Source of the DNA: Mycobacterium sp. IS-3022
Lineage (GTDB): Bacteria > Actinomycetota > Actinomycetes > Mycobacteriales > Mycobacteriaceae
Assembly (NCBI RefSeq): GCF_001500065.1
Contig: NZ_LQIN01000034.1
Location: 248,001-312,000 of the forward strand
DNA length: 64,000 nucleotides
Reading direction: 5' to 3'
Shown piece after piece: positions 42,492 to 51,326 of the stretch; position 1 is the first letter of the stretch; every line of letters begins with the position of its first letter. Position numbers and translations under genes: made by a program. The notes below the pieces were generated by a model. It was not told the origin of the DNA, made no database searches, and was given only the letters and a program-made list of their open reading frames with translations.

Positions 42492-43241
42492 CTATTTCGC
42501 GCCCTGGGACGCGACGGCGGCGGCGCCCGCGGCTGCGGCTTCGGGATCGAGGTAGGTGCCGCCGATGACGGTCGGCTTGAGATCGGAGTCCAGGTCGTAG
42601 CGCAGCGGGATGCCGGTCGGGATGTTGAGCCCCACGACATCCTCGTCGGACATGCCGTCGAGGTACTTGACCAGCGCACGCAGCGAATTGCCGTGCGCGG
42701 CGATCAGCACCGTCTTACCCGCCCGCAGGTCCGGTTCGATCGTCTCGGTGTAGTACGGCACGAACCGTTCGACCACGTCCTTGAGGCACTCGGTACGCGG
42801 CGGGCCGCCGGGCACGTCGGCGTAGCGCGGGTCGCCGTCCTGGCTGTAGGTGCTGCCGGGCTCGATCGGCGGCGGTGGGGTGTCATAGCTGCGCCGCCAC
42901 GCCATGAACTGCTCTTCGCCGTATTTGCCTTTGGTCTCGGCCTTGTTCAGCCCCTGCAGCGCGCCGTAGTGCCGCTCATTGAGCCGCCAGTCGCGGTGCA
43001 CGGGGATCCAGTGCCGGTCGGCCTTGTCCAAGGCCAGGTTGGCGGTGGTGATCGCGCGGCGCAGCAACGAGGTGTAGACCACGTCGGGTTGCCGGTCGAG
43101 CTCCTTGATCAGCTCACCGGCCCGCACTGCTTCGGCGCGACCCTTCTCGGTGAGGTCGACGTCGACCCAGCCGGTGAACAAGTTCTTCTCGTTCCAGTCG
43201 CTCTCGCCGTGGCGAAGCAGAATCAGCGTGCAGTCACCCAT
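42492..43241 (-). CDS. gpm1: 2,3-bisphosphoglycerate-dependent phosphoglycerate mutase
   Basis: 249-residue glycolytic enzyme interconverting 3- and 2-phosphoglycerate. Phospho-His motif LLRHGESDWN near the N-terminus, RLNERHYGALQG with the catalytic Glu, and the second His in AAHGNSLRALVK. Length is normal for the dPGM family. Start ATG 43239-43241. It lies upstream of senX3 as in M. tuberculosis. The C-terminus is Ala-rich (AAAAGAAAVASQGAK). Confidence 0.97.
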   Translation of the reverse strand: MGDCTLILLRHGESDWNEKNLFTGWVDVDLTEKGRAEAVRAGELIKELDRQPDVVYTSLLRRAITTANLALDKADRHWIPVHRDWRLNERHYGALQGLNKAETKGKYGEEQFMAWRRSYDTPPPPIEPGSTYSQDGDPRYADVPGGPPRTECLKDVVERFVPYYTETIEPDLRAGKTVLIAAHGNSLRALVKYLDGMSDEDVVGLNIPTGIPLRYDLDSDLKPTVIGGTYLDPEAAAAGAAAVASQGAK

Positions 43242-43349
43242 GCCGAAATCTTCTCACGGCAGACGGATCGACTTCTGCCCGTACCGAGACCGACGAAATG
43301 GCGGGATTCTGTCGAGAAAAGCCGCCAAAACGTAGGTTTGGGCGAAGGG

Positions 43350-43862
43350 TCAGTCCGCGTCGTCGTCGTCGATCAGGTGGGCGAACGCCTGCAGGTTCTT
43401 CAACGACTCGCCGCGCGACACCCGCCACTCCCACTCCTTCTGGATCGACGAGCGAAAACCCAACTCCAGCAACGTGTTGAAGTCGTTGTCGACGGCTTCG
43501 AGCACTTGGCCGAGCACGCGGTCGACCTCTTCGGAGGTGACCGATTCCAACGACATCCGGCCGACGAGATAGATGTCGCCGACGTTGTCGAGCGTGTAGG
43601 CCACCCCGTAGAGCCGGCGGTTGCGCTTGAGCAGGAACCGGTACACACCCTCGTGGTTCTCGTCGGGTTTACGGCAGACGAACGCCTCGATGCGCACCGA
43701 GTGTTCGCCGATGGACAGGATCGTGTTGGTCTTCAGCCGTCTTTCGCCGGGCAGTTCGACGATGATGCCGGGCAATCCGCCGTGCGCGCCCTCGTGGTGC
43801 GTGCAGACCAGGCCGTTCTCCTTGCACGCATCCTCGATGACCTTCGCGGCGTGGGTGCTCAT
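43350..43862 (-). CDS. YbjN domain protein (Rv0487-like)
   Basis: 170-residue protein of the YbjN/type III secretion chaperone-like family, matching Rv0487 by position. Features: RRLKTNTILSIGEHSVRIEA and NRRLYGVAYTLDNVGDIYLV strands, the central acidic helix SEEVDRVLGQVLEAVDNDFN, and an Asp-rich end LIDDDDAD. Start ATG 43860-43862 overlaps the mshA stop (ATGA); an in-frame extension to 44177 lies wholly within mshA and is rejected. Function is not established; cotranscribed with mshA. Confidence 0.92.
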   Translation of the reverse strand: MSTHAAKVIEDACKENGLVCTHHEGAHGGLPGIIVELPGERRLKTNTILSIGEHSVRIEAFVCRKPDENHEGVYRFLLKRNRRLYGVAYTLDNVGDIYLVGRMSLESVTSEEVDRVLGQVLEAVDNDFNTLLELGFRSSIQKEWEWRVSRGESLKNLQAFAHLIDDDDAD

Positions 43863-45187
43863 GCCCGCACGCCCCGCCGCCGCGAGAACCGCCGGCCGGT
43901 GCGGCGCGCGCCGCCGTCGCGTGACCGGTGGCGTGCCCGGTAATCGCCGATCGCACGGCCGTAGCTGGCCAGCAGCGCATCGACGGTGCGGGACCACGAG
44001 AACGTGGCGGCGTGGGCGATCGCGGCGGGTCTCATGCCGTCGGCACGCTGCAGCAGATCGCCGATGGCGTGCGCCCAGTCGCCGTCGTCGTGGCCGTCGA
44101 CCAGGATCCCGGTGACGCCGTCGCGCACCGCGACCGGCAACCCACCGACCGCCGCGGCCACCACCGGCGTGCCGCACGCCTGCGCTTCGACGGCGACCAG
44201 GCCGAAGGACTCCGAATAGCTGGGCACCGCCACCAGATCAGCGGCCCGGTACACGTTGACCAGCTGTTCGCGCGACTGCGGCGGCAGGAACGTCACCCGG
44301 TCCGAAATACCCAGATCGTCGGCCAGCCGAACCAACCCGTCGGGCATCGAGAGGCCGCCCGTGCCGGGGCGCGCAGACAAGCCCGAGCCCGACGGACCGC
44401 CCGCCACCAGCACGCGCACCCCGGGCAGCTTGGCGGCCGCGCGCAATGCCACGTCGGGCGCCTTCAGCGGCTGGATGCGGCCCACGAACGCGACGATCCG
44501 GTCGTCGGCGGCCAGCCCCAGCGCGGCACGCGCGGCTTTCCGATCCCCCGGCGTGAACACCTCCAGGTCGACACCCGGGTGCACGACGTCGATCCGCGCC
44601 GGATCCGCGTTGTGCATCGAGATCAGTTGCTGCGCTTCATGTTCGGTGTTGACGATCAACCGGTCCGCTTCGTCGACGACCTGCTGCTCACCGACCGCGC
44701 GCAGCGGCGGTTCGGGCGAGTCGCCGTCGGCCAGCGCGGCGTTCTTGACCGCGGCCAGGGTGTGCGCGGTGTGCACCAGCGGGACGGCCCAGCGGTCGCG
44801 GGCCAGCCAGCCGACCTGACCGGACAGCCAGTAGTGCGAGTGCACGATGTCGTAGTAGCCGGGTTCGTGCGTCGCCTCGGCGCGCAGCACCCCCGCGGTG
44901 AAGGCGCACAACTGCGTGGGCAGGTCGTATTTGTCCAGCCCCTCGAACGGCCCGGCGACCACATTGCGCACCAGCACACCGGGCGCCACCCGCACGGTCG
45001 GCGGGTCAGACGACGACGTCGCGCGGGTGAAGATCTCGACCTCGACACCGCGGCGAGCCATCTGCAGCGCACTCTGCAGCACGTAGACGTTCATGCCGCC
45101 GGCATCGCCGGTGCCGGGCTGGGCCAGCGGCGACGTGTGCACCGACAGCACGGCTACGCGTCGGGGCAGTTCCGTTGCTAGGCGCAC
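43859..45187 (-). CDS. mshA: MshA, mycothiol biosynthesis glycosyltransferase
   Basis: GT4 glycosyltransferase, about 442 residues, joining UDP-GlcNAc to 1L-myo-inositol-1-phosphate in the first step of mycothiol synthesis. Motifs: HTSPLAQPGTGDAGGMNVYV, FVGRIQPLKAPDV, and the EX7E-like SYSESFGLVAVEAQACGTPV. An extra loop SARPGTGGLSM follows AGGPSGSGL, absent from M. tuberculosis MshA as I recall it. Start GTG 45185-45187 (VRLATELPRR) matches other MshA starts; GTG 45226 overlapping the previous stop (GTGA) is possible and would add 13 residues. Confidence 0.95.
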   Translation of the reverse strand: MRLATELPRRVAVLSVHTSPLAQPGTGDAGGMNVYVLQSALQMARRGVEVEIFTRATSSSDPPTVRVAPGVLVRNVVAGPFEGLDKYDLPTQLCAFTAGVLRAEATHEPGYYDIVHSHYWLSGQVGWLARDRWAVPLVHTAHTLAAVKNAALADGDSPEPPLRAVGEQQVVDEADRLIVNTEHEAQQLISMHNADPARIDVVHPGVDLEVFTPGDRKAARAALGLAADDRIVAFVGRIQPLKAPDVALRAAAKLPGVRVLVAGGPSGSGLSARPGTGGLSMPDGLVRLADDLGISDRVTFLPPQSREQLVNVYRAADLVAVPSYSESFGLVAVEAQACGTPVVAAAVGGLPVAVRDGVTGILVDGHDDGDWAHAIGDLLQRADGMRPAAIAHAATFSWSRTVDALLASYGRAIGDYRARHRSRDGGARRTGRRFSRRRGVRA

Positions 45188-45222
45188 ACAGTCATGTCTA
45201 CACCGCGCCCGCAGCCGCCCCG

Positions 45223-46512
45223 TCACGCACTGGCTTCGGTGGCCTCCCGGCGCTGCGCCCGCCGCATGGCGCCGATCGGGTCGGCGTACAGGCCGCCGAG
45301 CGACACCACACCCGCGCCGGCCTCTTGAACGCGGTTACCGAAGACGGTCAGCCGGATCTCGCGGGCAGCCATCACCGATCGCTGCGCGAACGCGGTCTCC
45401 ACGACGCTCATGCCCTCGGGATATTCGGTGAACGCCTGACCGCCGACGACCAGATCGTCGGGGTTGAGCATGTCGCGCAGCAACGCGACGGCCTCCCCCA
45501 GCACCCGCGCGCGTTCGGCCAGCAGTTCCTGCGCGGGCCGGTTTCCTTGGCGAGCGATCTTGAACAGCACCTGCATCGTCGAGCCAGGCCCATCGGCGGC
45601 GATGATGCGCGCCCTGCGAGCGGCGATCAGCACCTCTTCGTCACTGACCGTGGACTCCAGTTTCCCTGTGCCGCCGAGCAATTCGGAGTGCGCGGGCAGC
45701 GCGGCGATGGTGCCGGGTCCGCTGGCCGGCGAGTGCACCCGGCCGCCGATCGACAGCGCGTAGCCGACGGTCTCGCGGGCGTAGACGTACAGGCTCGTCG
45801 ACGTGTCCGACGCCTGCCTGCGTCCCCCGAGCAGCAGTTCGGCCCCGGCCATCGCGTCCACGTGCGAGGCGACCGACACCGGTAGACCGAGGGTCTCGGC
45901 GAGTACAGGCCCGACCGGCGCGTCGGACCAGCCGAGCCGCGGATGGTCGAGGTAACCGGTCGTGCTGTCGACGACGCCGCCGGCCGCCACGCCCACCCAG
46001 AGCGGGCGGCGGCGATGCCAGCGGCCCAGGTAACGGCGGGCGCTGTCGGCCAGCGACGCCAGCGCGGCGGCCTGCGGGGCCCGCGGAGTAGGCGTTTCGA
46101 CGACGTCGAGGGTGCGACCGAGGAGGTCGGCGGCCACGATGCTGGTGCTGCGGGCGCCGATGTGGATCCCCAGCGTGAGGAACGGTTCGTGCTTCACCTC
46201 CACGGGCACGCGAGGCCTGCCGATCGCGCCGGAAACCGCGAGGTCGGCGCGTTCCCGCAGCACACCGGCTTCGAGCAGGGCGGTGACCTGGCGGTTGACG
46301 GTCGCGATGCTCAGGCCGGTGACCTGGGCGATGACGTCACGGGCGATGGGCCCGCGCACGCGGGCCGCACTGAACACCGACGCGGCGGCGGCGTCGGCCA
46401 CCTTCAGCGCCGGCGCGACGACGTGCCGACGGGCCAACAGCGCGCGCTTGGCGTGCTGGGCGCTGCGGACCGACGGCTTCGCGGGAAGAGTGGTGGTGAC
46501 GGAAGTGCGCAT
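45223..46512 (-). CDS. ROK family transcriptional regulator (Rv0485-like)
   Basis: 429-residue protein with an N-terminal MarR-like helix-turn-helix (ARDVIAQVTGLSIATVNRQV, about residues 60-80) and a C-terminal ROK domain with GVAAGGVVDSTTGYLDHPRL and ASHVDAMAGAELLLGG. Matches M. tuberculosis Rv0485 by synteny. ROK regulators sense sugars or their derivatives; the sugar is unknown. A 6-bp palindrome at 46676-46689 in the divergent promoter is a candidate operator. Its stop precedes mshA closely. Confidence 0.92.
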   Translation of the reverse strand: MRTSVTTTLPAKPSVRSAQHAKRALLARRHVVAPALKVADAAAASVFSAARVRGPIARDVIAQVTGLSIATVNRQVTALLEAGVLRERADLAVSGAIGRPRVPVEVKHEPFLTLGIHIGARSTSIVAADLLGRTLDVVETPTPRAPQAAALASLADSARRYLGRWHRRRPLWVGVAAGGVVDSTTGYLDHPRLGWSDAPVGPVLAETLGLPVSVASHVDAMAGAELLLGGRRQASDTSTSLYVYARETVGYALSIGGRVHSPASGPGTIAALPAHSELLGGTGKLESTVSDEEVLIAARRARIIAADGPGSTMQVLFKIARQGNRPAQELLAERARVLGEAVALLRDMLNPDDLVVGGQAFTEYPEGMSVVETAFAQRSVMAAREIRLTVFGNRVQEAGAGVVSLGGLYADPIGAMRRAQRREATEASA

Positions 46513-46675
46513 CTGCTTGTCCTTCGGAGAGGTCGGCCGGTGGGTTCTCGGGCCACACCCGGCGACTCAGCAGGACAGCGGTTGTCCGGGGTCAGTCAGG
46601 CGCGGCGAAGTGCGCGACAACAACACGCACGCCGGGAACAGGCCTGACTGGACAGCACACGGTGAACTTAGCACG

Positions 46676-46689
46676 CCAACTAAAGTTGG
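46676..46689. promoter_or_regulatory. Palindrome CCAACT-AA-AGTTGG in divergent promoter
   Basis: Perfect 6-bp inverted repeat with a 2-base spacer, five bases before the start codon of the rightward SDR gene and 164 bp from the leftward ROK regulator start. Candidate operator for the ROK regulator or for repression of the SDR gene. Confidence 0.45.
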
Positions 46690-46693
46690 GCAG

Positions 46694-47461
46694 ATGACGA
46701 CACCCCGGACCGACAGTCGAGTCGCGGTGGTCACCGGCGCCAGCGCAGGCATCGGCGCGGCCACCGCGAGAACCCTTGCCGCACAAGGTTTTCACGTCGT
46801 CTGCGTAGCCCGTCGCCAGCAGCCCATCGACGCCCTCGCCGAAGAGATCGGCGGCACCGCGATCGTGGCGGACGTCACGTCCACCGAGGCGGTGTCGGCG
46901 CTGGCTGAGGCGCTGGACCGGGTACCCGGGCAGGTTTCGGTGCTGGTCAACAACGCCGGAGGCGCGCGAGGACTGGATCCGGTGGCCGAGGCCGACATCG
47001 AGCACTGGCGCTGGATGTGGGAGGCCAACGTCCTCGGCACCCTGCTGGTGACCCGCGCGCTGTTGCCGAGGCTGATCGACTCCGGCGACGGGTTGATCGT
47101 CACGGTCACCTCGATCGCCGCGGTGGAGATCTACGACAACGGCGGCGGGTACACCTCCGCCAAGCATGCCCAAGGCGTGCTGCATCGGACGTTGCGCAGT
47201 GAGCTGCTCGGAAAACCCGTGCGGCTCACCGAAGTTGCGCCCGGCATGGTGAAGACCGACTTCTCGCTGAACCGGTTCGAGGGCGACCAGGAACGCGCCG
47301 CCAAGGTCTACGAGGGCGTCACCCCGCTGCTGGCCGAAGACATCGCGGAGATCATCGGGTTCGTCGCCAGCCGACCGTCGCACGTCGACCTGGATCTGAT
47401 CGTCGTGCGGCCGCGCGATCAGGTCAGCGGCGCCAGTGGATCCCGCTTCAACCGGCGCTAG
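46694..47461 (+). CDS. Short-chain dehydrogenase (Rv0484c-like)
   Basis: 255-residue SDR of the classical type, different from those of the left cluster. TGASAGIGAATAR near residue 14, NNAGG, catalytic Ser-x12-Tyr-x3-Lys in SIAAVEIYDNGGGYTSAKHA. Resembles NADP-dependent serine/3-hydroxy acid dehydrogenases (YdfG type). Start ATG 46694-46696; longer frames to 46112 run antisense to the ROK regulator. Position and length match Rv0484c. It is divergent from the ROK regulator gene and may be its target. Confidence 0.92.
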   Translation: MTTPRTDSRVAVVTGASAGIGAATARTLAAQGFHVVCVARRQQPIDALAEEIGGTAIVADVTSTEAVSALAEALDRVPGQVSVLVNNAGGARGLDPVAEADIEHWRWMWEANVLGTLLVTRALLPRLIDSGDGLIVTVTSIAAVEIYDNGGGYTSAKHAQGVLHRTLRSELLGKPVRLTEVAPGMVKTDFSLNRFEGDQERAAKVYEGVTPLLAEDIAEIIGFVASRPSHVDLDLIVVRPRDQVSGASGSRFNRR

Positions 47462-47542
47462 CCGATCGCAATGTCAGCCTGACAGCGACACCGCGCATAT
47501 ATAGCCGCGGCGGCGTTCTCAGCGCGACATTGCGTCAATGAA

Positions 47543-48823
47543 CTAGCGGCCGGGGCGGCCGTTGACCGGTTGCGGCGCGCCCGAGGGCGTCGCGGGCGCG
47601 GTGCTCGGAATATCCGGTCCGTTCTGCTCCGACAGCGCCGACATCGCCTTCCACTCGTCCCACGGCACCACCCAGTCCCAGATGTCGCCGTCGGAGTACG
47701 ACAACTCGATGCGGGTCCCGGTGACCTCGACGGGATCGCCGTAGACGGCGGTGTGGAAGTACTGCTCGGCGTCGGACTCCGAGAGGTTGATACAGCCGTT
47801 GGTGACGTTGCTGCTGCCCTGCGAACCGAGGCTGGCCGGGTTGGCGTGGATGAACTCGCCGTTGTTGGAGATCCGCACCGCCCATCGCTCGTGGATGTTG
47901 GCGTAACCGGCTGCGGGGTTGGTCATCCAGAAGTCTTCGTACTTCTCCGTGACGACGTGGATGCCGCTGCGGGTGACGTTGCGGTCCAGGTCACCCTCGC
48001 CGTAGCTGCACGGAAAGTCCATGATCACCGCGCCGTTGCCGTCGAGCACTTGGATGCGGTGCGACGACGCCTCGGCCCTGACGACCTGGCGACGGCCGAT
48101 CTCGAAGGTCAGCGTCGCGTCTTGCGCGCCGTAGGCGTCGTCGCCGAACGGCACGCCGTAGAGCTTGGCGTCGACGTGCACCTTGGTACCGGCCGGGTAG
48201 TACTCGCGGGTGCGCCAGTGCACACGGGACCCGCCGACCTCGTCGGGCAGCCACGCCCAGCTGCCTTCGACGGGCGGCTCGGTGGTCACCTTGAGCGCCT
48301 TCTCCACCGCCGCCTTGTCGCTGATCGAGGCGTCGAACTGGATGATGACCGGGGCGGCCACCCCGACGACCTGACCGTCGGCGAGCTGGAACTGACCGCT
48401 TACCTGGGTGCTGGGGTCGATCGTGGAGAACGATCCGTCGACCGGCACCGCCTTGCCGTCGCGGCCGACCACCGAACCCGTCCAGGTGTACTCGGCGCCG
48501 TAGCCCAGCGGTTCGGTGATCGTGAACTCGGTGCGGTCGCGGTTGAGCGCGCCGGCGACGACCTTGCCGTCGGGGTTGGTCAGGGTGATCCGCTGGAACC
48601 AGCCGTTGCTGACCTCGACGCCGGCGCGCTCGGTCGGCGAAATGTCGGTGGCGCCGTCGGCAGGCTTGAAGTTCAGCGTGGGCGCTGCGGGGGCGTCCTG
48701 CGCGGACGGTTCGTCGCCGTTGGCCATGCAGGCGGCCAGGGCCCCGGGCGCGACGACACCGACCGCCAGTGCGGTCAGGGCGCGGCGTCGGTTGAACGAC
48801 GGCAGGGGTTCCCCGGTACTCAC
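47543..48823 (-). CDS. lprQ: L,D-transpeptidase lipoprotein (LprQ/Ldt5-like)
   Basis: 426-residue lipoprotein making 3-3 cross-links in peptidoglycan. Signal peptide with RRRALTALAVGVVAPGALAAC (the lipidated Cys is near residue 32), two Ig-like domains (about residues 45-250), and a YkuD catalytic domain with HANPASLGSQGSSNVTNGC, holding the His and the nucleophilic Cys. The C-terminus has a Trp-rich part DIWDWVVPWDEWKA and a Pro-rich tail. Position between murB and the SDR matches Rv0483 (LprQ). Start ATG or GTG at 48823. Confidence 0.95.
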   Translation of the reverse strand: MSTGEPLPSFNRRRALTALAVGVVAPGALAACMANGDEPSAQDAPAAPTLNFKPADGATDISPTERAGVEVSNGWFQRITLTNPDGKVVAGALNRDRTEFTITEPLGYGAEYTWTGSVVGRDGKAVPVDGSFSTIDPSTQVSGQFQLADGQVVGVAAPVIIQFDASISDKAAVEKALKVTTEPPVEGSWAWLPDEVGGSRVHWRTREYYPAGTKVHVDAKLYGVPFGDDAYGAQDATLTFEIGRRQVVRAEASSHRIQVLDGNGAVIMDFPCSYGEGDLDRNVTRSGIHVVTEKYEDFWMTNPAAGYANIHERWAVRISNNGEFIHANPASLGSQGSSNVTNGCINLSESDAEQYFHTAVYGDPVEVTGTRIELSYSDGDIWDWVVPWDEWKAMSALSEQNGPDIPSTAPATPSGAPQPVNGRPGR

Positions 48824-48838
48824 GTGAACCCAGCGTAC

Positions 48839-49906
48839 CTACAGCGAACAGCCGATCAGATCAGGCTCGGCTGTGAGTTCGATCCCGAATCTTGTTAGAA
48901 CACCGTCGCGTACCGTCCTGGCCAGCGCGATCACCTCGGCGGTGGTGGCGCCGCCGCGATTGGTGAGCGCCAGCGCGTGCTTGGTCGACAGCCGCACGGA
49001 GGCACCCTCGCCCGGGTACCCCTTGCCGAAGCCGGCGTGCTCGACGAGCCAACCCGCGGCGAGCTTGACACCGTCGGGCGCCGGATAGTTCGGCACCGGC
49101 CCGTCGTGCTGGGCGCGGATCCGCTCGAACTCGGCGGGCGTGACGACGGGGTTGGTGAAGAACGACCCGACGCTCCAGGTGTCGTGATCCGGGTTTTCCG
49201 AGCCGATGTCGATGACCATGCCCTTGCTCGAGCGCAGGGTCAGCACCGCCTCACGCACAGCGAGCGGATCGGCGCGCGATCCCTGCTCGACGCCCAGCGC
49301 GGTGGCCAGTTCGCGGTAGCGCAGCGGCGCGCTGTGCCCGTCGGGGTCCAGGGCGAACTCCACTTCGAGCACGATCGCGTCGTGCGCGCGTTTGAGGACG
49401 CTGGTGCGGTAGCCGAACCGCAGCGCGTCGGGGGTGACCCAACGGTCTTTCCCGGTGCGACGGTCCAGTAGCCGCACCCGTCGGATGGTGTCGGCCACCT
49501 CCGCGCCGTACGCGCCGACGTTCTGCACCGGTGTCGCGCCGGCGGATCCCGGGATCCCGGACAGGCACTCCAGCCCGCCCAGCCCGTGCGCCAGCGAGGT
49601 CACCACGACGTCGTCCCACACCGCGCCGGCCTCGACGCGAACCAGGTTGCCATCGACGGTGATCTCGGTGTTCGCGAGGTAGATGACGGACAGGTCGGTC
49701 AGCTGGTCACAGATCACCACGTTCGAGCCGCCCGCCAGCACCAGCGCGTCGTCATCCGGGCCGAGATCGCGGACCACGTCAATCACTTTCTGGGTGGTGT
49801 CGCACGCGATCAGTCGCCGCGCAACGGGGCCGACGCGCAGCGTGGTCAGCGGTGCGAGCGGCACCGCCTCCTCGACCAAGGCGCCCCCGGGTTGCGAACT
49901 CACCAC
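48839..49906 (-). CDS. murB: UDP-N-acetylenolpyruvoylglucosamine reductase MurB
   Basis: 355-residue FAD enzyme reducing UDP-GlcNAc-enolpyruvate to UDP-MurNAc in peptidoglycan synthesis. FAD-binding segments LAGGSNVVICDQ and GIPGSAGATPVQNVGAYGAE, and the catalytic Ser in SVGSFFTNPVV. Length is normal. It lies 15 bp upstream of the L,D-transpeptidase gene on the same strand, so both wall genes are probably cotranscribed. Divergent from the DUF2505 gene. Confidence 0.97.
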   Translation of the reverse strand: MVSSQPGGALVEEAVPLAPLTTLRVGPVARRLIACDTTQKVIDVVRDLGPDDDALVLAGGSNVVICDQLTDLSVIYLANTEITVDGNLVRVEAGAVWDDVVVTSLAHGLGGLECLSGIPGSAGATPVQNVGAYGAEVADTIRRVRLLDRRTGKDRWVTPDALRFGYRTSVLKRAHDAIVLEVEFALDPDGHSAPLRYRELATALGVEQGSRADPLAVREAVLTLRSSKGMVIDIGSENPDHDTWSVGSFFTNPVVTPAEFERIRAQHDGPVPNYPAPDGVKLAAGWLVEHAGFGKGYPGEGASVRLSTKHALALTNRGGATTAEVIALARTVRDGVLTRFGIELTAEPDLIGCSL

Positions 49907-49932
49907 GGGCGGTAACGGTAGCCTGACCAGCT

Positions 49933-50439
49933 ATGCCGCGTTCATTCGACATGGCCGCCGAGTACGGGGGCAGCGTCGAACAGGTCCACCGGGCTTTCAG
50001 CGACGAACGCTACTGGCTGGCGCGGCTGACCGATTCCGGCGCCGACGACTACTCGCTGGACTCCATGGTGGTCGACGAGCACGGCGGCATCGACGTGGTC
50101 ACGACCCAAACGCTGCGGGCGGACCGGTTGCCCGGTGTGGTGACCCAGTTCCATCGCGGCGACCTGAGCTTCGTGCGCGAAGAGACCTGGAGCCCGGTCC
50201 GCGACGGGAAGGCCGGCGCGACGGTCAAGGGGTCGATTCCCGGCGCACCAGCCGGCTTGACCGGCACCGCGGCACTGGCACCGGCGGGCCCCGGTTCACG
50301 GCTGGAGTTCACCGTCGAGGTGGAGGTTCGGGTGCCGCTCGTCGGCGGCAAGATCGAGAACTTCATCGGCAGTCAACTGGTGGATCTGCTGATCGCCGAG
50401 CAGCGCTTCACGACGGTGTGGATCGCCGAGAACGCCTGA
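49933..50439 (+). CDS. DUF2505 protein (Rv0481c-like)
   Basis: 168-residue helix-grip (SRPBCC-like) protein of the DUF2505 family. Starts PRSFDMAAEYGGSVEQVHRA and ends with the helix FIGSQLVDLLIAEQRF. No signal peptide. Position next to murB matches Rv0481c. Start ATG 49933-49935, 26 bp from the murB start on the opposite strand. The function is unknown; ligand binding is likely from the fold. Confidence 0.92.
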   Translation: MPRSFDMAAEYGGSVEQVHRAFSDERYWLARLTDSGADDYSLDSMVVDEHGGIDVVTTQTLRADRLPGVVTQFHRGDLSFVREETWSPVRDGKAGATVKGSIPGAPAGLTGTAALAPAGPGSRLEFTVEVEVRVPLVGGKIENFIGSQLVDLLIAEQRFTTVWIAENA

Positions 50440-50494
50440 CGGTCAAGACGGCGTGGGTCGCGGAGTCGCCGTCGTCGCTCCCTAGAATCGGGTC

Positions 50495-51277
50495 ATGAGC
50501 GGGCCAATCGGTCAGCTGACGCGGGGCACCACCGGCTACAACCGGTTGCGTCGCAGCGATCGTTGGCTCGTCCACGCGCCGCGGGTCCGCGCGACGTTGC
50601 TCTCCGCCGAGGATCCGCTCGTCGTCGATCTCGGCTATGGCGCGCTGCCGGTCACGACGCTGGAGCTGGCGGCGCGGCTTCGCTTGGTGCGCAACGACAT
50701 TCGCGTGATCGGCCTGGAGATCGATCCCGAGCGGGTGCATACGGCGCGCACCGCGGTCACCGACTCGGTCGAATTCGGCCTCGGCGGTTTCGAGTTGGCG
50801 GGCATGCATCCGGTCCTGGTGCGGGCGTTCAACGTGCTGCGACAGTACCCGGTCGACGCAGTCGCGCAGGCCTGGTCGACGATGCAGCGGCAACTGGCGC
50901 CCGGCGGGCTCATCGTCGATGGCACCTGCGACGAGCTGGGCAGGCGCTGCTGCTGGGTGCTGCTCGACGCCGATGGGCCGACAAGCCTGACCCTGGCCTG
51001 CGACCCGTTCGCGATCGAGCGCCCCTCTGACCTCGCCGAGCGGCTGCCCAAAGTGCTGATCCACCACAACGTCGACGGTCAACCCGTGCACGCGCTGCTG
51101 ACCGCCGCCGACCGGGCGTGGGCCAGCGTGGCGGGCCACGGCGTGTTCGGCCCGCGGGTGCGGTGGCGCGCGATGCTGGAGACGTTGCGCGACAACGGCT
51201 TTCCCGTCACGCCCGCGCGTCGCCGGATGCGCGACGGGGTGCTGACCGTGCCATGGTCGACGGTGGCACCGACCTGA
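50495..51277 (+). CDS. Class I methyltransferase-like protein
   Basis: 260-residue protein with a SAM-binding pattern: VVDLGYGALPVTTLELAARL in place of the usual GxGxG motif, GLEIDPERVH as motif II, and LAPGGLIVDGTC later. It begins GQLTRGTTGYNRLRRSDRWL. Start ATG 50495-50497. I do not assign a substrate. It lies between the DUF2505 gene and the amidohydrolase on the same strand; in M. tuberculosis the latter two are adjacent, so this is an extra gene relative to that order as I recall it. Confidence 0.85.
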   Translation: MSGPIGQLTRGTTGYNRLRRSDRWLVHAPRVRATLLSAEDPLVVDLGYGALPVTTLELAARLRLVRNDIRVIGLEIDPERVHTARTAVTDSVEFGLGGFELAGMHPVLVRAFNVLRQYPVDAVAQAWSTMQRQLAPGGLIVDGTCDELGRRCCWVLLDADGPTSLTLACDPFAIERPSDLAERLPKVLIHHNVDGQPVHALLTAADRAWASVAGHGVFGPRVRWRAMLETLRDNGFPVTPARRRMRDGVLTVPWSTVAPT

Positions 51278-51326
51278 CGAACCGTCCTGACGCGGGGATC
51301 AACGACCGAAACCGTAGGCTGGGCAC

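Noticed and set aside
45188..45226. Longer mshA start at GTG 45226 with GTGA overlap
   Set aside because: The added residues (TGRLRARCRHDC) do not resemble other MshA N-termini, whereas VRLATEL does. Kept as an alternative only.
47467..47534. Inverted repeat CGCAATGTC ... GACATTGCG between convergent SDR and lprQ genes
   Set aside because: The arms are perfect 9-mers but the 50-base loop is too long for a confident terminator call.
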